From Clostridium sp. chh4-2 (GTDB taxonomy: Bacteria > Bacillota > Clostridia > Lachnospirales > Lachnospiraceae), in the NCBI RefSeq assembly GCF_002899675.1, contig NZ_PKUU01000002.1, positions 124,001 through 188,000 on the forward strand: a DNA stretch of 64,000 nucleotides. Reading direction: 5' to 3'. Position numbers and translations under genes: made by a program. Below, piece by piece: positions 10,588-19,477 of this stretch. The notes under the pieces are model-generated. The model was given only the letters and a program-made list of their open reading frames with translations. It did no database searches and was not told the DNA's origin. How positions within the stretch are numbered: the first letter of the stretch is position 1; every line of letters begins with the position of its first letter.

Positions 10588-10740
10588 TCCGTCTTTCCTT
10601 TCCAATCAATTTCTGCCGTTTGCCCTGTGTTCACTCTCTGTTTTCAAAATAGAGAAAGAGCAAAGAGAAAAGAAAAAGAGAAAAGGAAAGCACCCGAAAA
10701 CAATGTATTTACAAGGGAAATTCAAAACCAGAACCAATCC

Positions 10741-10900
10741 AAACAAAACTCAACCTGTCTGAAACGCTTTGCCGATGAAAGCGGCATTTGCCTCCTGCTG
10801 GTACATCACACACGCTGGACATTTCGGGACGGGACTAAGAGATCAGCGGCTCTACCTCACAAGGGATGTGGAGCGGCTTGTATTAACTTTGAACCAGTAA
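10741..10900 (+). pseudogene. Decayed fragment of a RepA-like AAA ATPase
   Basis: At 10759-10815 one frame reads KRFADESGICLLLVHHTR, close to the Walker B region of RepA-like AAA ATPases found on conjugative and mobilisable elements. A different frame at 10844-10900 reads QRLYLTRDVERLVLTLNQ followed by a stop, matching the later GRDQxDQRLYL region of the same family. The two pieces are out of frame and the protein between them is missing, so this is a degraded remnant. It lies at the left edge of the AT-rich island and suggests a former mobile element. The rest of the 10588-11090 gap is a purine-rich stretch and, at about 10951-10983, a GC-rich dyad. Confidence 0.45.
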
Positions 10901-11090
10901 CCTATCTTAAAACGGTAACAGAATATAAGACGCTAGATAGTTGATCTCTATGCCGCCCGTGGGAATAATTCTACAGGCGGTTTATATAAAAATGAGACTA
11001 AAAGCGTTGCATTTTATTTTCTTGTGAAATATTGAGGAAACTGTTGTAATAGTGTACAATTAATTATTATGCTGCCAGGAGGAAACTGTT

Positions 11091-11981
11091 ATGATAAAAA
11101 GTCAGTGGATTTCGATTTTTAGAAAAATCGGTGATTCCATTTTAATCGACCTTGGAAAAACAAAGCAAACTCGCAACAATAAGGCTTCTGAAATCAATAA
11201 ACGCATCAAGGAATACAGAGATCAAGAAATTAAGTGCATTAAAGATATAGCGAAAAAAAATATGTGGGATAACCAGACTTTGTTAAATGAGATTTTACTG
11301 CTGACATATGCATCATATATTGTTATGCTTGAATATCGAAATAAGGTTTGGGAATATGAGTACATGTCATTTGCTCGTAGAATAGGAGAATTGTGGGAGC
11401 CTTTTTGCAAACTTGCATTTGATTTTCCTGTAAAAGAGCTTTCATTAATTGCATCTCCAAATTTTGATAAAGTACAAACTCGAATAAAAAGTGGCGCAAC
11501 GGATTATATTGACAGTTTAGATTTGGATGATGAGATTAAAGAGGAATTAAAACGCCAATATGACATTCCTTGGAGTATGGTTGATAGCGGAGGTATCAAG
11601 CTTGGGTTGGATTTGCATTTTGAACAAGGAGGTATCCACTATAATTGTGATTTTAAAAGTGGATTTAGTTCTAACGAGAAAGGCAATACTAATCGTCTGC
11701 TCCTCGTTGCAAGTATCTATAATTTTTTGGGAGAAATTGAAAAAACAATATTGTTTGTTAGACAATCCGAGGATGAGAACAATCACTATTTGCAAACATT
11801 AAAAAATTCTCCATATTGGGATGTGTACTGTGCAGATGATGGATATGCAGCGATGAAAACTTTTACTGGATTTGACATGAGAAAATGGCTTGATGACAAT
11901 GTAGATTGGCCAAATGACATAAGTGAAGAATTTAAGCAACACTTGCAAAAAAATGATCTTTTGAAGTACTTGACATGGTAA
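11091..11981 (+). CDS. Probable type II restriction endonuclease
   Basis: A 296-residue protein not recognised by name, but its position directly before a DNA adenine methyltransferase and its composition point to the nuclease of a restriction-modification pair. It contains a plausible PD-(D/E)xK core: Asp174 (GLDLHFEQGG), then a strand with Asp187 and Lys189 (YNCDFKSG), preceded by a helix with Glu100 (RIGELWE). The first 60 residues are strongly basic. The ATG follows AGGAGG. Base composition is clearly more AT-rich than in guaA or uvrA, indicating transfer. Recognition sequence unknown. The call rests on context and a short motif. Confidence 0.65.
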   Translation: MIKSQWISIFRKIGDSILIDLGKTKQTRNNKASEINKRIKEYRDQEIKCIKDIAKKNMWDNQTLLNEILLLTYASYIVMLEYRNKVWEYEYMSFARRIGELWEPFCKLAFDFPVKELSLIASPNFDKVQTRIKSGATDYIDSLDLDDEIKEELKRQYDIPWSMVDSGGIKLGLDLHFEQGGIHYNCDFKSGFSSNEKGNTNRLLLVASIYNFLGEIEKTILFVRQSEDENNHYLQTLKNSPYWDVYCADDGYAAMKTFTGFDMRKWLDDNVDWPNDISEEFKQHLQKNDLLKYLTW

Positions 11982-12002
11982 TATCCACATGATACAATTT
12001 TC

Positions 12003-12038
12003 CTTAAGATATTTCTTAAGCTAATACTTAAGCTGAAA
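12003..12038 (+). promoter_or_regulatory. Three CTTAAG direct repeats at exact 12-bp spacing before the methyltransferase gene
   Basis: CTTAAG occurs at 12003, 12015 and 12027, each starting a 12-bp unit whose second half is A/T only in the first unit and near-A/T in the others. The array fills most of the gap between the nuclease and methyltransferase genes, just ahead of the ribosome site GAGGGAG. It may be an operator, or sites read by the system itself. Confidence 0.55.
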
Positions 12039-12056
12039 TTTGAGGGAGATATATCA

Positions 12057-13628
12057 ATGAGAGATACGTTTTGTTCTTACTATACAGATTCAAAAGATAT
12101 TACATCATATATGATTGCAAAACTTGGGATTGTTAATAATGATGTAATACTCGAGCCATCTGCGGGTGAAGGTATATTTGTTGATGAAATTTTAAAAACC
12201 AATAATCCTGTACATATTGATGCTTTGGAGATGAATAGAGAAGCAATCTCTATTTTAAAAAAGAAGTATAAAAATATTGATTCAGTTGTTGTTAGAGAAA
12301 CGGACACACTGCTGGATGAACAATTAGATTTGTATAGTGTTTCTCAACTATGGTTAAAGCAAACGGACACATTATTTGACAAACAATTAGATGCGTTTAG
12401 CGCTTTAGGGGGACATTACTCAAAGGTAATTGGGAATCCTCCATATGGAGCATGGCAGGATTATAAAAAAAGAGAGGCCCTCAAAAAAAAGTTTGCAGGG
12501 CATTATGTTAAGGAGACCTATTCATTATTTTTGTTAAGATGTATCTCTGTTTTGAGAATACAGGGTAAACTCTCTTTCATTATTCCAGACACATATTTGT
12601 TTCTAAATATGCATTCGCGCTTGAGAACGTTGATTTTAACAAATACCAAAATTGATGAAATTCTTATTTTTCCATCCAAGTTTTTTCCTGGAGTTAGTTT
12701 TGGTTATTCCAATTTGTCGATTATTACACTTGAAAGATGCAACAAAAGTGAAGCATTAAATAATACGTTTAAGGTGATACAAGGATTCAGAACAACAAGT
12801 GAATTTGCATTATTATTAGGAAAGGCCCCTGTATATCCAGAGCGTTTACAAGTGTTTACTTTTATGCAAAAAGATATTCTTTCTAATGAACAATGCCGGG
12901 TAATATTAGCAGACTCAAGAACCTCAACATTGTTGACTAATAGTCCAAAAAAACTTGGCGACGTAGCAGATGTCGTAACTGGTTTCTATACGGGCGATAA
13001 CTTGAGATTCATTAAGGCTGTTGATAAAGGTGTTAAAGGCGCTAAGAACTATGAGGTGGTAGAACAAGACCAGGTATTCAGTTGCACATCGCTATATGGC
13101 ATCACAGATGTAAAGGAGGGATATGTGCGCTATATTAAAAGTGCATCTAAGCGACGTTATGTTAGACAAAAGGATGAATGGTTTGTTAGATGGGATCAAG
13201 ACACAATTGATTTCTATAATAACAACAAGAAATCAAGATTTCAAAATTCGTCGTTTTACTTCAAAACGGGTATTGGTATCCCTATGGTAAAGTCCAGTTC
13301 AATACGAGCTTTTTTAATGCAGGATCGCGTCTTTGATCAATCAATAGTAGGTATTTTCCCCAAAGACAATTCAAAATTATATTATTTATTAGCACTTATG
13401 AATTCTGACGCTATTAATAATTTGATTCACACAATAAATCCAACTGCTAACAATTCAGCAAATTATATAAGGCAATTACCATATATTGAGCCAACTCAAG
13501 AAGTTCTGAGTGAGATTATTTCTAAGGTTCGTGAATTGATATCATTAGAAGAATCTATGGAGTATGATGCTGCTGATTGCTTGCACAAAGAAATAAACTT
13601 TATTATTGGTGAGATTTATGAGAAATGA
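12057..13628 (+). CDS. DNA adenine-N6 methyltransferase (TaqI-like class)
   Basis: A 523-residue modification enzyme. Motif I, the SAM-binding LEPSAGEGIF, is at residues 32-41 and the catalytic motif IV, NPPY, at 127-130; this order and the large C-terminal half (about 290-500, a TaqI-like target-recognition domain) mark the gamma class of N6-adenine methyltransferases. It should protect host DNA from the nuclease encoded 75 bases upstream. Oddly, residues 81-101 and 102-122 are a divergent tandem duplication (TDTLLDEQLD and TDTLFDKQLD), inserted just before NPPY. AT-rich like its partner. Target sequence cannot be predicted. Confidence 0.88.
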   Translation: MRDTFCSYYTDSKDITSYMIAKLGIVNNDVILEPSAGEGIFVDEILKTNNPVHIDALEMNREAISILKKKYKNIDSVVVRETDTLLDEQLDLYSVSQLWLKQTDTLFDKQLDAFSALGGHYSKVIGNPPYGAWQDYKKREALKKKFAGHYVKETYSLFLLRCISVLRIQGKLSFIIPDTYLFLNMHSRLRTLILTNTKIDEILIFPSKFFPGVSFGYSNLSIITLERCNKSEALNNTFKVIQGFRTTSEFALLLGKAPVYPERLQVFTFMQKDILSNEQCRVILADSRTSTLLTNSPKKLGDVADVVTGFYTGDNLRFIKAVDKGVKGAKNYEVVEQDQVFSCTSLYGITDVKEGYVRYIKSASKRRYVRQKDEWFVRWDQDTIDFYNNNKKSRFQNSSFYFKTGIGIPMVKSSSIRAFLMQDRVFDQSIVGIFPKDNSKLYYLLALMNSDAINNLIHTINPTANNSANYIRQLPYIEPTQEVLSEIISKVRELISLEESMEYDAADCLHKEINFIIGEIYEK

Positions 13629-13834
13629 ATATGAACATTGCCTATGATAAAACGAAAATGATGCAAGTAGATACGGCATTGTAAAGCAAAAATAGCCCTA
13701 ACCCTATGACAACAGAAAATTGGATAGCCTATCACTTATGGACAATGGAAAAAACTAAAATAATTTGTGCTAAATCGTCCTAATAGAATTATATAAGAAA
13801 AACCCAATAAGAGCAGGTTTGAATAATTGCCTAA

Positions 13835-13876
13835 ATCCTGGAACCCTAGTAAAAATAAGGGTTTCCGGGATTTTTT
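13835..13876 (+). terminator. Hairpin terminator in the island
   Basis: ATCCTGGAACCCT (13835-13847) pairs with AGGGTTTCCGGGAT (13858-13871) and is followed by TTTTT. It lies about 200 bases beyond the methyltransferase gene and may end its transcript. Confidence 0.7.
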
Positions 13877-14598
13877 ACCCAGCCGGTACACATTATAAAA
13901 AGTAGAGGTGTTTTTGGAGTCCATGACAGTTGCCCGCCTCCCATCTTATAGGACATAAATCTCTCCTGGGGCTTCCACCTTGTGGGCGGTTGCTCTTTAA
14001 AATTATTATACACTCACTGCCGAAAAATGCAAGTCGGCTCCGACTGGTTTTTTAAGGTGAGTTTTTTCAGTTTTTCTGCAAATAAATTTCCATTTAATAA
14101 ATCCATTTTGCTTGTGCTCTTGACCAAATTCCAAATGATTATTCCGACTAAGATAATATTGAAAGCATTTGTCAAACACCAGAATTTTATCTCATTACAA
14201 GCATAAAGGTGTGAAATGTAATAAAATATGATAAATACGTTTTAGAATATAGTTGACTGTAAAATAGAGAATGTTGTTACCCCTTACAAAGACGAAGACT
14301 TGGCTGCTGATAAATCAGTGTATCCAGGTCTTTTTTTGTATTTTTATTTAGTTTGAAATTCAGCCTATTATTATTGGTAACATTGAACGAAAAGTTTGAT
14401 TGAAAACAGAGCAAAGTAATGCAAGACAAATTGATACAATTACAGGGTAAATAACTAGTAGTTTTGATGGTTTGTCGTTTTTGTTTTGTGTTATTAGTGA
14501 TGAATTCATATCAGTAATTAAAACGATTAAATAATAAAAATAAATGAAATATATACATATATACTAAAAAAATACCACTTTTTTATTAATATATTATA
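13877..14598. other. Non-coding stretch, probable mobile-element debris and AT-rich leader
   Basis: No convincing gene is seen between the methyltransferase and the amidohydrolase. The part around 13880-14060 has a different, GC-richer texture and short open frames on both strands (62 and 74 codons) without ribosome sites or recognisable products. From 14060 on it is very AT-rich. A hairpin terminator lies at 14295-14338 and a LacI-like half-operator, TTAAAACGATTAA, at 14518-14530. Confidence 0.5.
14295..14338 (+). terminator. Orphan terminator hairpin
   Basis: AAGACTTGG (14295-14303) pairs with CCAGGTCTT (14324-14332, one G-U pair); a small inner stem CTGAT/ATCAG continues it and seven T follow. 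No gene ends here, so it may close a short RNA or a vanished gene. Confidence 0.65.
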
Positions 14599-14649
14599 TT
14601 GAATCATTAAAATCATTCTGTTAAAATAAAATAAAATTAAAACGTTTTA
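14599..14649 (+). promoter_or_regulatory. Promoter and LacI-type operator of the catabolic operon
   Basis: TTGAAT (14599-14604), 17-base spacer and TAAAAT (14622-14627) form a promoter. Eleven bases downstream is the perfect 12-bp palindrome TAAAACGTTTTA (14638-14649) with the central CG typical of LacI-family operators. A repressor bound there would block initiation. The natural candidate is the LacI-family protein encoded at 23574. A weaker related site lies at 14518-14530. Confidence 0.65.
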
Positions 14650-14702
14650 TTTTTTTAGAGATTGTGTACCAGCATCTTAAAATTGAAGAAGGGGGGTCAG
14701 TT

Positions 14703-15950
14703 ATGAAAAGAATCTTAATTAAAAACGCAGATGTTTTTGATGGCTTTTCAGCTGAGATTAAGAAACATGCGTCTATTGTAATTGATGGTAATTTGATAGA
14801 AACAGTAACTACAAGTGAGGTTCAGGAAGAGGGATTTGCTGAAGTAATCGATGCAAAAGGATTGACTGCAATTCCGGGGCTTGTCGAGGGCCATGGACAT
14901 CTTACTGCTTTTTCCAGTAAATTGGAACGCGATCAAATGAGGGAGGACGAGATTGTGGTGCATTCCGTAAGAAGGGCACATGATCTTCTTTTAAACGGAA
15001 TTACGACAGTTCGAGATGCGGGAAGTCTGATTTATGGTTTGAAAAAAGGAATAGATGACGGAATTATTGACGGGCCACGTATTTTTCCATCCAATGCAGC
15101 GTTATCACAGACCTGTGGCCATGCTGATTGTAGGACAAATCATGCAGAAATTAATACAATACTTGGGCCAACGTCTCCTTTTATGAGAGCTGGAATCATG
15201 ACAACTTGTGATGGAGCGGGTGAAATATCTAAGGTGGTTCGTGAACAGTTCTTTTTGGGAGCATCACAGATAAAATTGATGACCGGAGGCGGTATGTCTA
15301 CTGTTATGGACCCAATCGAAACGCTGCAATTTACACTGGAGGAACAGAAATTAATTGTAGGTTTGGCTAGAGATTACGGCACATATGTTATGGCACATTT
15401 GTATACTCCGGAGCAGATTAAACGTTCAGCCAAGGCTGGAATTCTCAGTTTTGAGCATGCCTCTTTTATGGATGAGGATTCTTCAAAGATGATTGCGGAT
15501 ATTGGAGGATGGATTTGCCCCTGCCCGAATAGTTTCCCGGAGGGGCTTAGGGAAAATATGTCCCGAATGCCGCCAAACAAAAGGTATTTTGTAGAGAATT
15601 TTGAAGATGCGCTAAAAAAACAATCGGAGTTAATTAATAAATATAATCTGGATCACATTATATTTGGTACAGACGGTACCGCAGATCCTCCCAAACAGCT
15701 ATATACTTATCAGGAACGTTTCGGAGCTTTGAATGGTCTGAGAATGGCGACTGGCAATGCTAAAAGGCTTTTTGAGCTTTGTACTTATCAGAATCCATAT
15801 CCGGAAGGATATATTGGCACAATTGAAAAAGGTTCCTATGCTGACATTTTACTTGTTGATGGAGACCCGGTTCATGATTTATATCTGTTTAATGAGTCTA
15901 AAAATATAAAGCTTATTATGAAAGATGGAAAGGTTTATAAAAAAGAATAA
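14703..15950 (+). CDS. Metal-dependent amidohydrolase (imidazolonepropionase/prolidase-like)
   Basis: A 415-residue cytoplasmic TIM-barrel hydrolase. The metal ligands of the amidohydrolase superfamily can be placed: HGH at 64-66, a likely carboxylated lysine in IKLMTGGG (Lys191), His232 (MAHLYT), His252 (FEHASF) and Asp324 (FGTDGT). The TGGG context is that of the Xaa-Pro/dipeptidase and cyclic-imide group rather than of dihydroorotases. The start ATG follows AAGGGGGG; the in-frame start 13 codons earlier lacks a ribosome site. It is the first gene of the LacI-controlled operon and ends 28 bases before the binding-protein gene, suggesting that it cleaves the imported compound or a derivative. 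Substrate not predictable. Confidence 0.85.
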   Translation: MKRILIKNADVFDGFSAEIKKHASIVIDGNLIETVTTSEVQEEGFAEVIDAKGLTAIPGLVEGHGHLTAFSSKLERDQMREDEIVVHSVRRAHDLLLNGITTVRDAGSLIYGLKKGIDDGIIDGPRIFPSNAALSQTCGHADCRTNHAEINTILGPTSPFMRAGIMTTCDGAGEISKVVREQFFLGASQIKLMTGGGMSTVMDPIETLQFTLEEQKLIVGLARDYGTYVMAHLYTPEQIKRSAKAGILSFEHASFMDEDSSKMIADIGGWICPCPNSFPEGLRENMSRMPPNKRYFVENFEDALKKQSELINKYNLDHIIFGTDGTADPPKQLYTYQERFGALNGLRMATGNAKRLFELCTYQNPYPEGYIGTIEKGSYADILLVDGDPVHDLYLFNESKNIKLIMKDGKVYKKE

Positions 15951-15978
15951 AACCAAAATATTTCAGGAGGAGATATCT

Positions 15979-17574
15979 ATGAAAATAAAATTTAAAAGTT
16001 TAATGTCAATTGTTCTCACTATAGCTATGGTTACAGGGCTTACTGCATGTTCAGGCTCAAACGGAAATGAGCCGGGCTCAAATCAGAACGTGGAAACCAC
16101 TAAGAGCTCTGCAAGCGGAGAGACGGGGAACGGTGAACAGGGAAGTTCAGCAAAAGATACGCTGAATGTAGGATACAATTATGACCAGTTTACTACACCA
16201 TGGCGTTCGTCTTCAGGATCGGCGATCTCTTTAGCTAACCTTTATGATACATTATTTGCTTATGATGAAAATATGAAAGTAGTGCCTAAACTGGCAGAGT
16301 CCTATGATATATCGCAGGATGGTTTGGAATATACAATCAAAATTAAAGAGGGAGTTCTATTTCACAATGGAGAAGAACTAACCGCGGAGGATGTGGCGTG
16401 GTCTCTTAATTATTCGCGCGAAAATGGTGATGCAGGTTCTTTTATGCTGGGGAATTTTGAACATGCAGAGGCAGTAGATAATTATACAGTTAAAATGACG
16501 CTGTCTGCTCCATTTGCCCCATTCCTCAACTGCTTGTGTGCGAGGGCAGCCTATATTGCGGATAAATCTCATTTTGAAGCCATTGGCGGAACGATTGATG
16601 CTTATGAGGCAGATCCTATTGGCAGTGGACCTTATAAACTGGCGGGCAGAGAGGTTGGTGCATCAACAACTTTAGAAGCATTTGAAGATTATTGGGACGG
16701 TAAAGCCAAGATAAAAAATATATGTATTAAATATATAACGGATGCAAATACACAAATGATTGCCCTTGAATCAGGAGAGATTGATGCGATGATCACTCCA
16801 CAGCTCACTTCACTTGTCATGCTGAATGATGATAACATCGAATGGATATGGGGAAACAGCGCATCCAGGGTTTATGCAACACTCAATGTGGCGGATAATA
16901 GGGTGACATCCGATCTCAATCTGCGTAAAGCGATTCAAAGTTTAGTTAATCGTCAGGATATTTTGGATGCGGTAAATGAAGGGTATGGAGAAATAGCGGA
17001 TATTTGTATACCAACCGGGTATACAGCCCGTCCAACCGATTATCATGTTGTGGAAGAAAATATTGAAAAAGCAAAAGAGTATCTCGAAGCATCTTCTTAT
17101 AATGGCGAGAAATTAAGTCTGGTCGTAGCCTCTGGTACAAGCAACGAGAAGGCGGCTAATATTTTCCAGGCCCAATGCTATGAACTGGGCATTAATGTGG
17201 AGGTAAACCCGCTCGATACTTCTACCTTAAATGAAATGGTTAATTCAGGCGAATTTGATATTGCAATGCAGAATGGTCTCAGTTCATTGGTTGACAGCGA
17301 TCTTATGTATGGTACCTTTGGCCCTGCAACTACGCTCAGCAGATACCAATATCAAGATGAACTTAATGAGTACTGTGAAGCAGGACGAGCTGGAAAAACA
17401 CTTGAAGAACGTGTTGATGCATATACGAAGCTGGTGAATCTTATTACGGATGAAGCGATGGAAGTAACCTTATTCTACGATGTAGTTACAGTTGCCTACA
17501 ACAAAAATTTAGATGGGGTGAAGATACATATGCTGAAGATGTTTAATTTCAAGGATTGGTGTTGGAAACTTTAA
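15979..17574 (+). CDS. Family 5 solute-binding lipoprotein of an oligopeptide-type ABC importer
   Basis: A 531-residue extracellular lipoprotein. The signal peptide ends in the lipobox LTAC (Cys24), followed by a Ser/Gly/Asn/Glu-rich linker of about 35 residues. The rest is the DppA/OppA-type SBP_bac_5 domain, with AEDVAWSLNY near residue 136 and other conserved elements. It captures the substrate (peptide, opine, nickel chelate or oligosaccharide in known members) and hands it to the two permeases downstream. The ATG follows AGGAGGAG, so the longer open frame overlapping the amidohydrolase gene is not used. A stable hairpin follows the stop codon. Confidence 0.93.
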   Translation: MKIKFKSLMSIVLTIAMVTGLTACSGSNGNEPGSNQNVETTKSSASGETGNGEQGSSAKDTLNVGYNYDQFTTPWRSSSGSAISLANLYDTLFAYDENMKVVPKLAESYDISQDGLEYTIKIKEGVLFHNGEELTAEDVAWSLNYSRENGDAGSFMLGNFEHAEAVDNYTVKMTLSAPFAPFLNCLCARAAYIADKSHFEAIGGTIDAYEADPIGSGPYKLAGREVGASTTLEAFEDYWDGKAKIKNICIKYITDANTQMIALESGEIDAMITPQLTSLVMLNDDNIEWIWGNSASRVYATLNVADNRVTSDLNLRKAIQSLVNRQDILDAVNEGYGEIADICIPTGYTARPTDYHVVEENIEKAKEYLEASSYNGEKLSLVVASGTSNEKAANIFQAQCYELGINVEVNPLDTSTLNEMVNSGEFDIAMQNGLSSLVDSDLMYGTFGPATTLSRYQYQDELNEYCEAGRAGKTLEERVDAYTKLVNLITDEAMEVTLFYDVVTVAYNKNLDGVKIHMLKMFNFKDWCWKL

Positions 17575-17589
17575 CTGGGAGGTGGATAA

Positions 17590-17611
17590 TGTCCGGCCAT
17601 TCGGCCGGGCA
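17590..17611 (+). promoter_or_regulatory. Intercistronic stem-loop after the binding-protein gene
   Basis: TGTCCGGCC pairs with GGCCGGGCA around ATTC. There is no T-run, so it is unlikely to be a full terminator. Such hairpins commonly protect the 3' end of binding-protein mRNA, giving more binding protein than permease. Confidence 0.6.
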
Positions 17612-17636
17612 TTAATAAAAAGGAGGTGCAGCGAAT

Positions 17637-18560
17637 TTGCTGAAATATATAATGAAAAGGCTGCTTATGTTGATACCTATTATTATAGGAATTACCCTGT
17701 TTGTCTACATCATCATGTCATTTGCTCCTGGTGATGCTGCAGTGCTTATCCTTGGCAATGAAGCTACAGAGCAGGAGTTACAGGAGAAGAGAGTTGAATT
17801 GGGATTAGATAAACCGGTAATAGTGCAGTATGGAAATTATTTAAAAAACCTGGTTAAAGGAGATTTTGGTAAATCCTGGATTACAGGAGGGGAAGTTCTG
17901 CAAGAGTTTTTGCATCGGGCTCCTGTTACCTTGACTTTGGGCGGACTGTCTATTTGCCTTTCTACATTTATAGGAATACTTTTGGGGGTAGTGGCTGCCG
18001 TCCGGCAGCATAAACCTATCGACTATATTTCACTTGTTTTAGCGCTGCTGTTCTGTTCCCTGCCTATATTTTGGGTTGCCCTGCTGGCCCAGGTGTTATT
18101 TTCAATTAAGCTTGGCTGGCTGCCTGCGACAGGTGTGGATGCAGGATTTCGAAGCTATATCCTTCCTGCTTTGACATTGTGTACTGCGTCGCTTGGCGCA
18201 AAACTGCGCATGACGCGATCTAGTATGCTTGATGTCCTTAGCCAGGACTATGTACGAACCAGCCGTGCGAAAGGCGCAAGCGAAACTTACACAGTGATGA
18301 ATCATGTGATCCGTAATGGTATGATGCCGGTAATCACACAGGTGGGAATATCTTTTGCAAGAGTTCTGGGAGGCAGTGTAGTTACTGAAACAGTCTTTTC
18401 CATGCCTGGAGTAGGAGCTTACTTAACAACTGCTGTACGATCCCGGGATGTGCCTGTGGTAATGGGAGTTTTGGTATTTATGTCGATCATGATCTGCGTG
18501 GTCAATCTGTTTACAGACTTGATGTATGCATGGGCAGATCCACGGGTAAAGCTGGGGTGA
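17637..18560 (+). CDS. ABC importer permease, DppB/OppB type
   Basis: A 307-residue membrane protein with about six transmembrane segments and the BPD_transp_1 core. The cytoplasmic coupling loop is seen in DYVRTSRAKGAS (about residues 203-214). The N-terminal hydrophobic segment LMLIPIIIGITLFVYIIMSF and the GDFGKSW motif are typical of DppB. The predicted start is TTG, nine bases behind AGGAGGT; the next ATG, five codons on, has no such site. It pairs with the downstream DppC-type permease. Confidence 0.93.
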   Translation: MLKYIMKRLLMLIPIIIGITLFVYIIMSFAPGDAAVLILGNEATEQELQEKRVELGLDKPVIVQYGNYLKNLVKGDFGKSWITGGEVLQEFLHRAPVTLTLGGLSICLSTFIGILLGVVAAVRQHKPIDYISLVLALLFCSLPIFWVALLAQVLFSIKLGWLPATGVDAGFRSYILPALTLCTASLGAKLRMTRSSMLDVLSQDYVRTSRAKGASETYTVMNHVIRNGMMPVITQVGISFARVLGGSVVTETVFSMPGVGAYLTTAVRSRDVPVVMGVLVFMSIMICVVNLFTDLMYAWADPRVKLG

Positions 18561-18570
18561 GGTGATAAAA

Positions 18571-19470
18571 GTGAAGAAAAATAAGAAAAAGAAGGAACAA
18601 ATCGGGGCATTAAAAAGTACCATCGGGGTTTCTCAGAGCGAGCTCATATGGAGGAGATACAAAAAAAATAAACTGGCTATGATAGGTCTGGCTATCATGA
18701 TTATCTATATGCTTTTAATTTTAACAGCACCCCTTTACATTGATTATGCCGGCGTTACGACTATGAATATAGCGAAACGTTTTATGGGGCCTGGACGGGA
18801 ACATATATTTGGTACGGACCAATATGGCAGAGACCTGTTTGCCCGTATTGTTTATGGCGGCCGCATTTCTCTATTTGCCGGCTTGGCCTCAGTGGCTTTA
18901 TCGCTTTTAATCAGCTGTGCCTTGGGAGGATTGGCCGGATATAAGGGCGGAAGAATTGACAATGTGATTATGCGCGTATTGGATATCTTTATGGCAGTTC
19001 CTTCCTTGCTCTTGTCCATGGCTATTGTGGCAGCTTTGGGAACAGGTATTTCCAAGCTTTTAATAGCCATCACGATAACATCTATTCCAGGAGGGGCTAG
19101 AATGGTTCGTTCAGCCACGTTATCGGTGAAAAATCAGGAGTTTATTGAGGCTGCCCGCAGCGGCGGACAAAATTCCGTTAAGATTATTATAAAGCATATT
19201 CTGCCCAATTGTATCGGACCTATTATTATCAATGCTACCTTGTCTCTTGGTACAGTTATTATGAGCATTGCAAGTCTTGGATTCCTGGGTATCGGAATTA
19301 CTCCTCCCACACCGGAATGGGGAACAATCTTGTCGGAAAACCGGCAGTTTATCCGTAATTATGTCTATTTGGGTATTATACCGGGCGCTGCCATCGGACT
19401 TGCTGTGATGAGCTTAAATTTCATCGGAGACGGCCTTCGGGATGCATTTGACCCCAGAACTAGAAAGTGA
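18571..19470 (+). CDS. ABC importer permease, DppC/OppC type
   Basis: A 299-residue permease with a lysine-rich cytoplasmic N-terminus, one transmembrane helix near residues 35-55, the GTDQYGRDLFARI motif usual in DppC proteins, and the coupling loop EFIEAARSGG. Two GTG codons can start it; the second (18571) lies six bases behind GAGGTG and is preferred over 18562. It begins almost directly after the stop of the first permease, showing a shared transcript. Confidence 0.92.
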   Translation: MKKNKKKKEQIGALKSTIGVSQSELIWRRYKKNKLAMIGLAIMIIYMLLILTAPLYIDYAGVTTMNIAKRFMGPGREHIFGTDQYGRDLFARIVYGGRISLFAGLASVALSLLISCALGGLAGYKGGRIDNVIMRVLDIFMAVPSLLLSMAIVAALGTGISKLLIAITITSIPGGARMVRSATLSVKNQEFIEAARSGGQNSVKIIIKHILPNCIGPIIINATLSLGTVIMSIASLGFLGIGITPPTPEWGTILSENRQFIRNYVYLGIIPGAAIGLAVMSLNFIGDGLRDAFDPRTRK

Positions 19471-19477
19471 GGCAATT

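Noticed and set aside
10582..10944. 120-codon open frame after guaA
   Set aside because: It begins inside the guaA terminator, has no ribosome site and a low-complexity start. Only a short inner part matches a RepA-like ATPase, so it is listed as a pseudogene fragment, not as a gene.
13736..14206. Short open frames of 62 and 74 codons in the island
   Set aside because: No ribosome sites, no recognisable products and an overlapping terminator; treated as non-coding debris.
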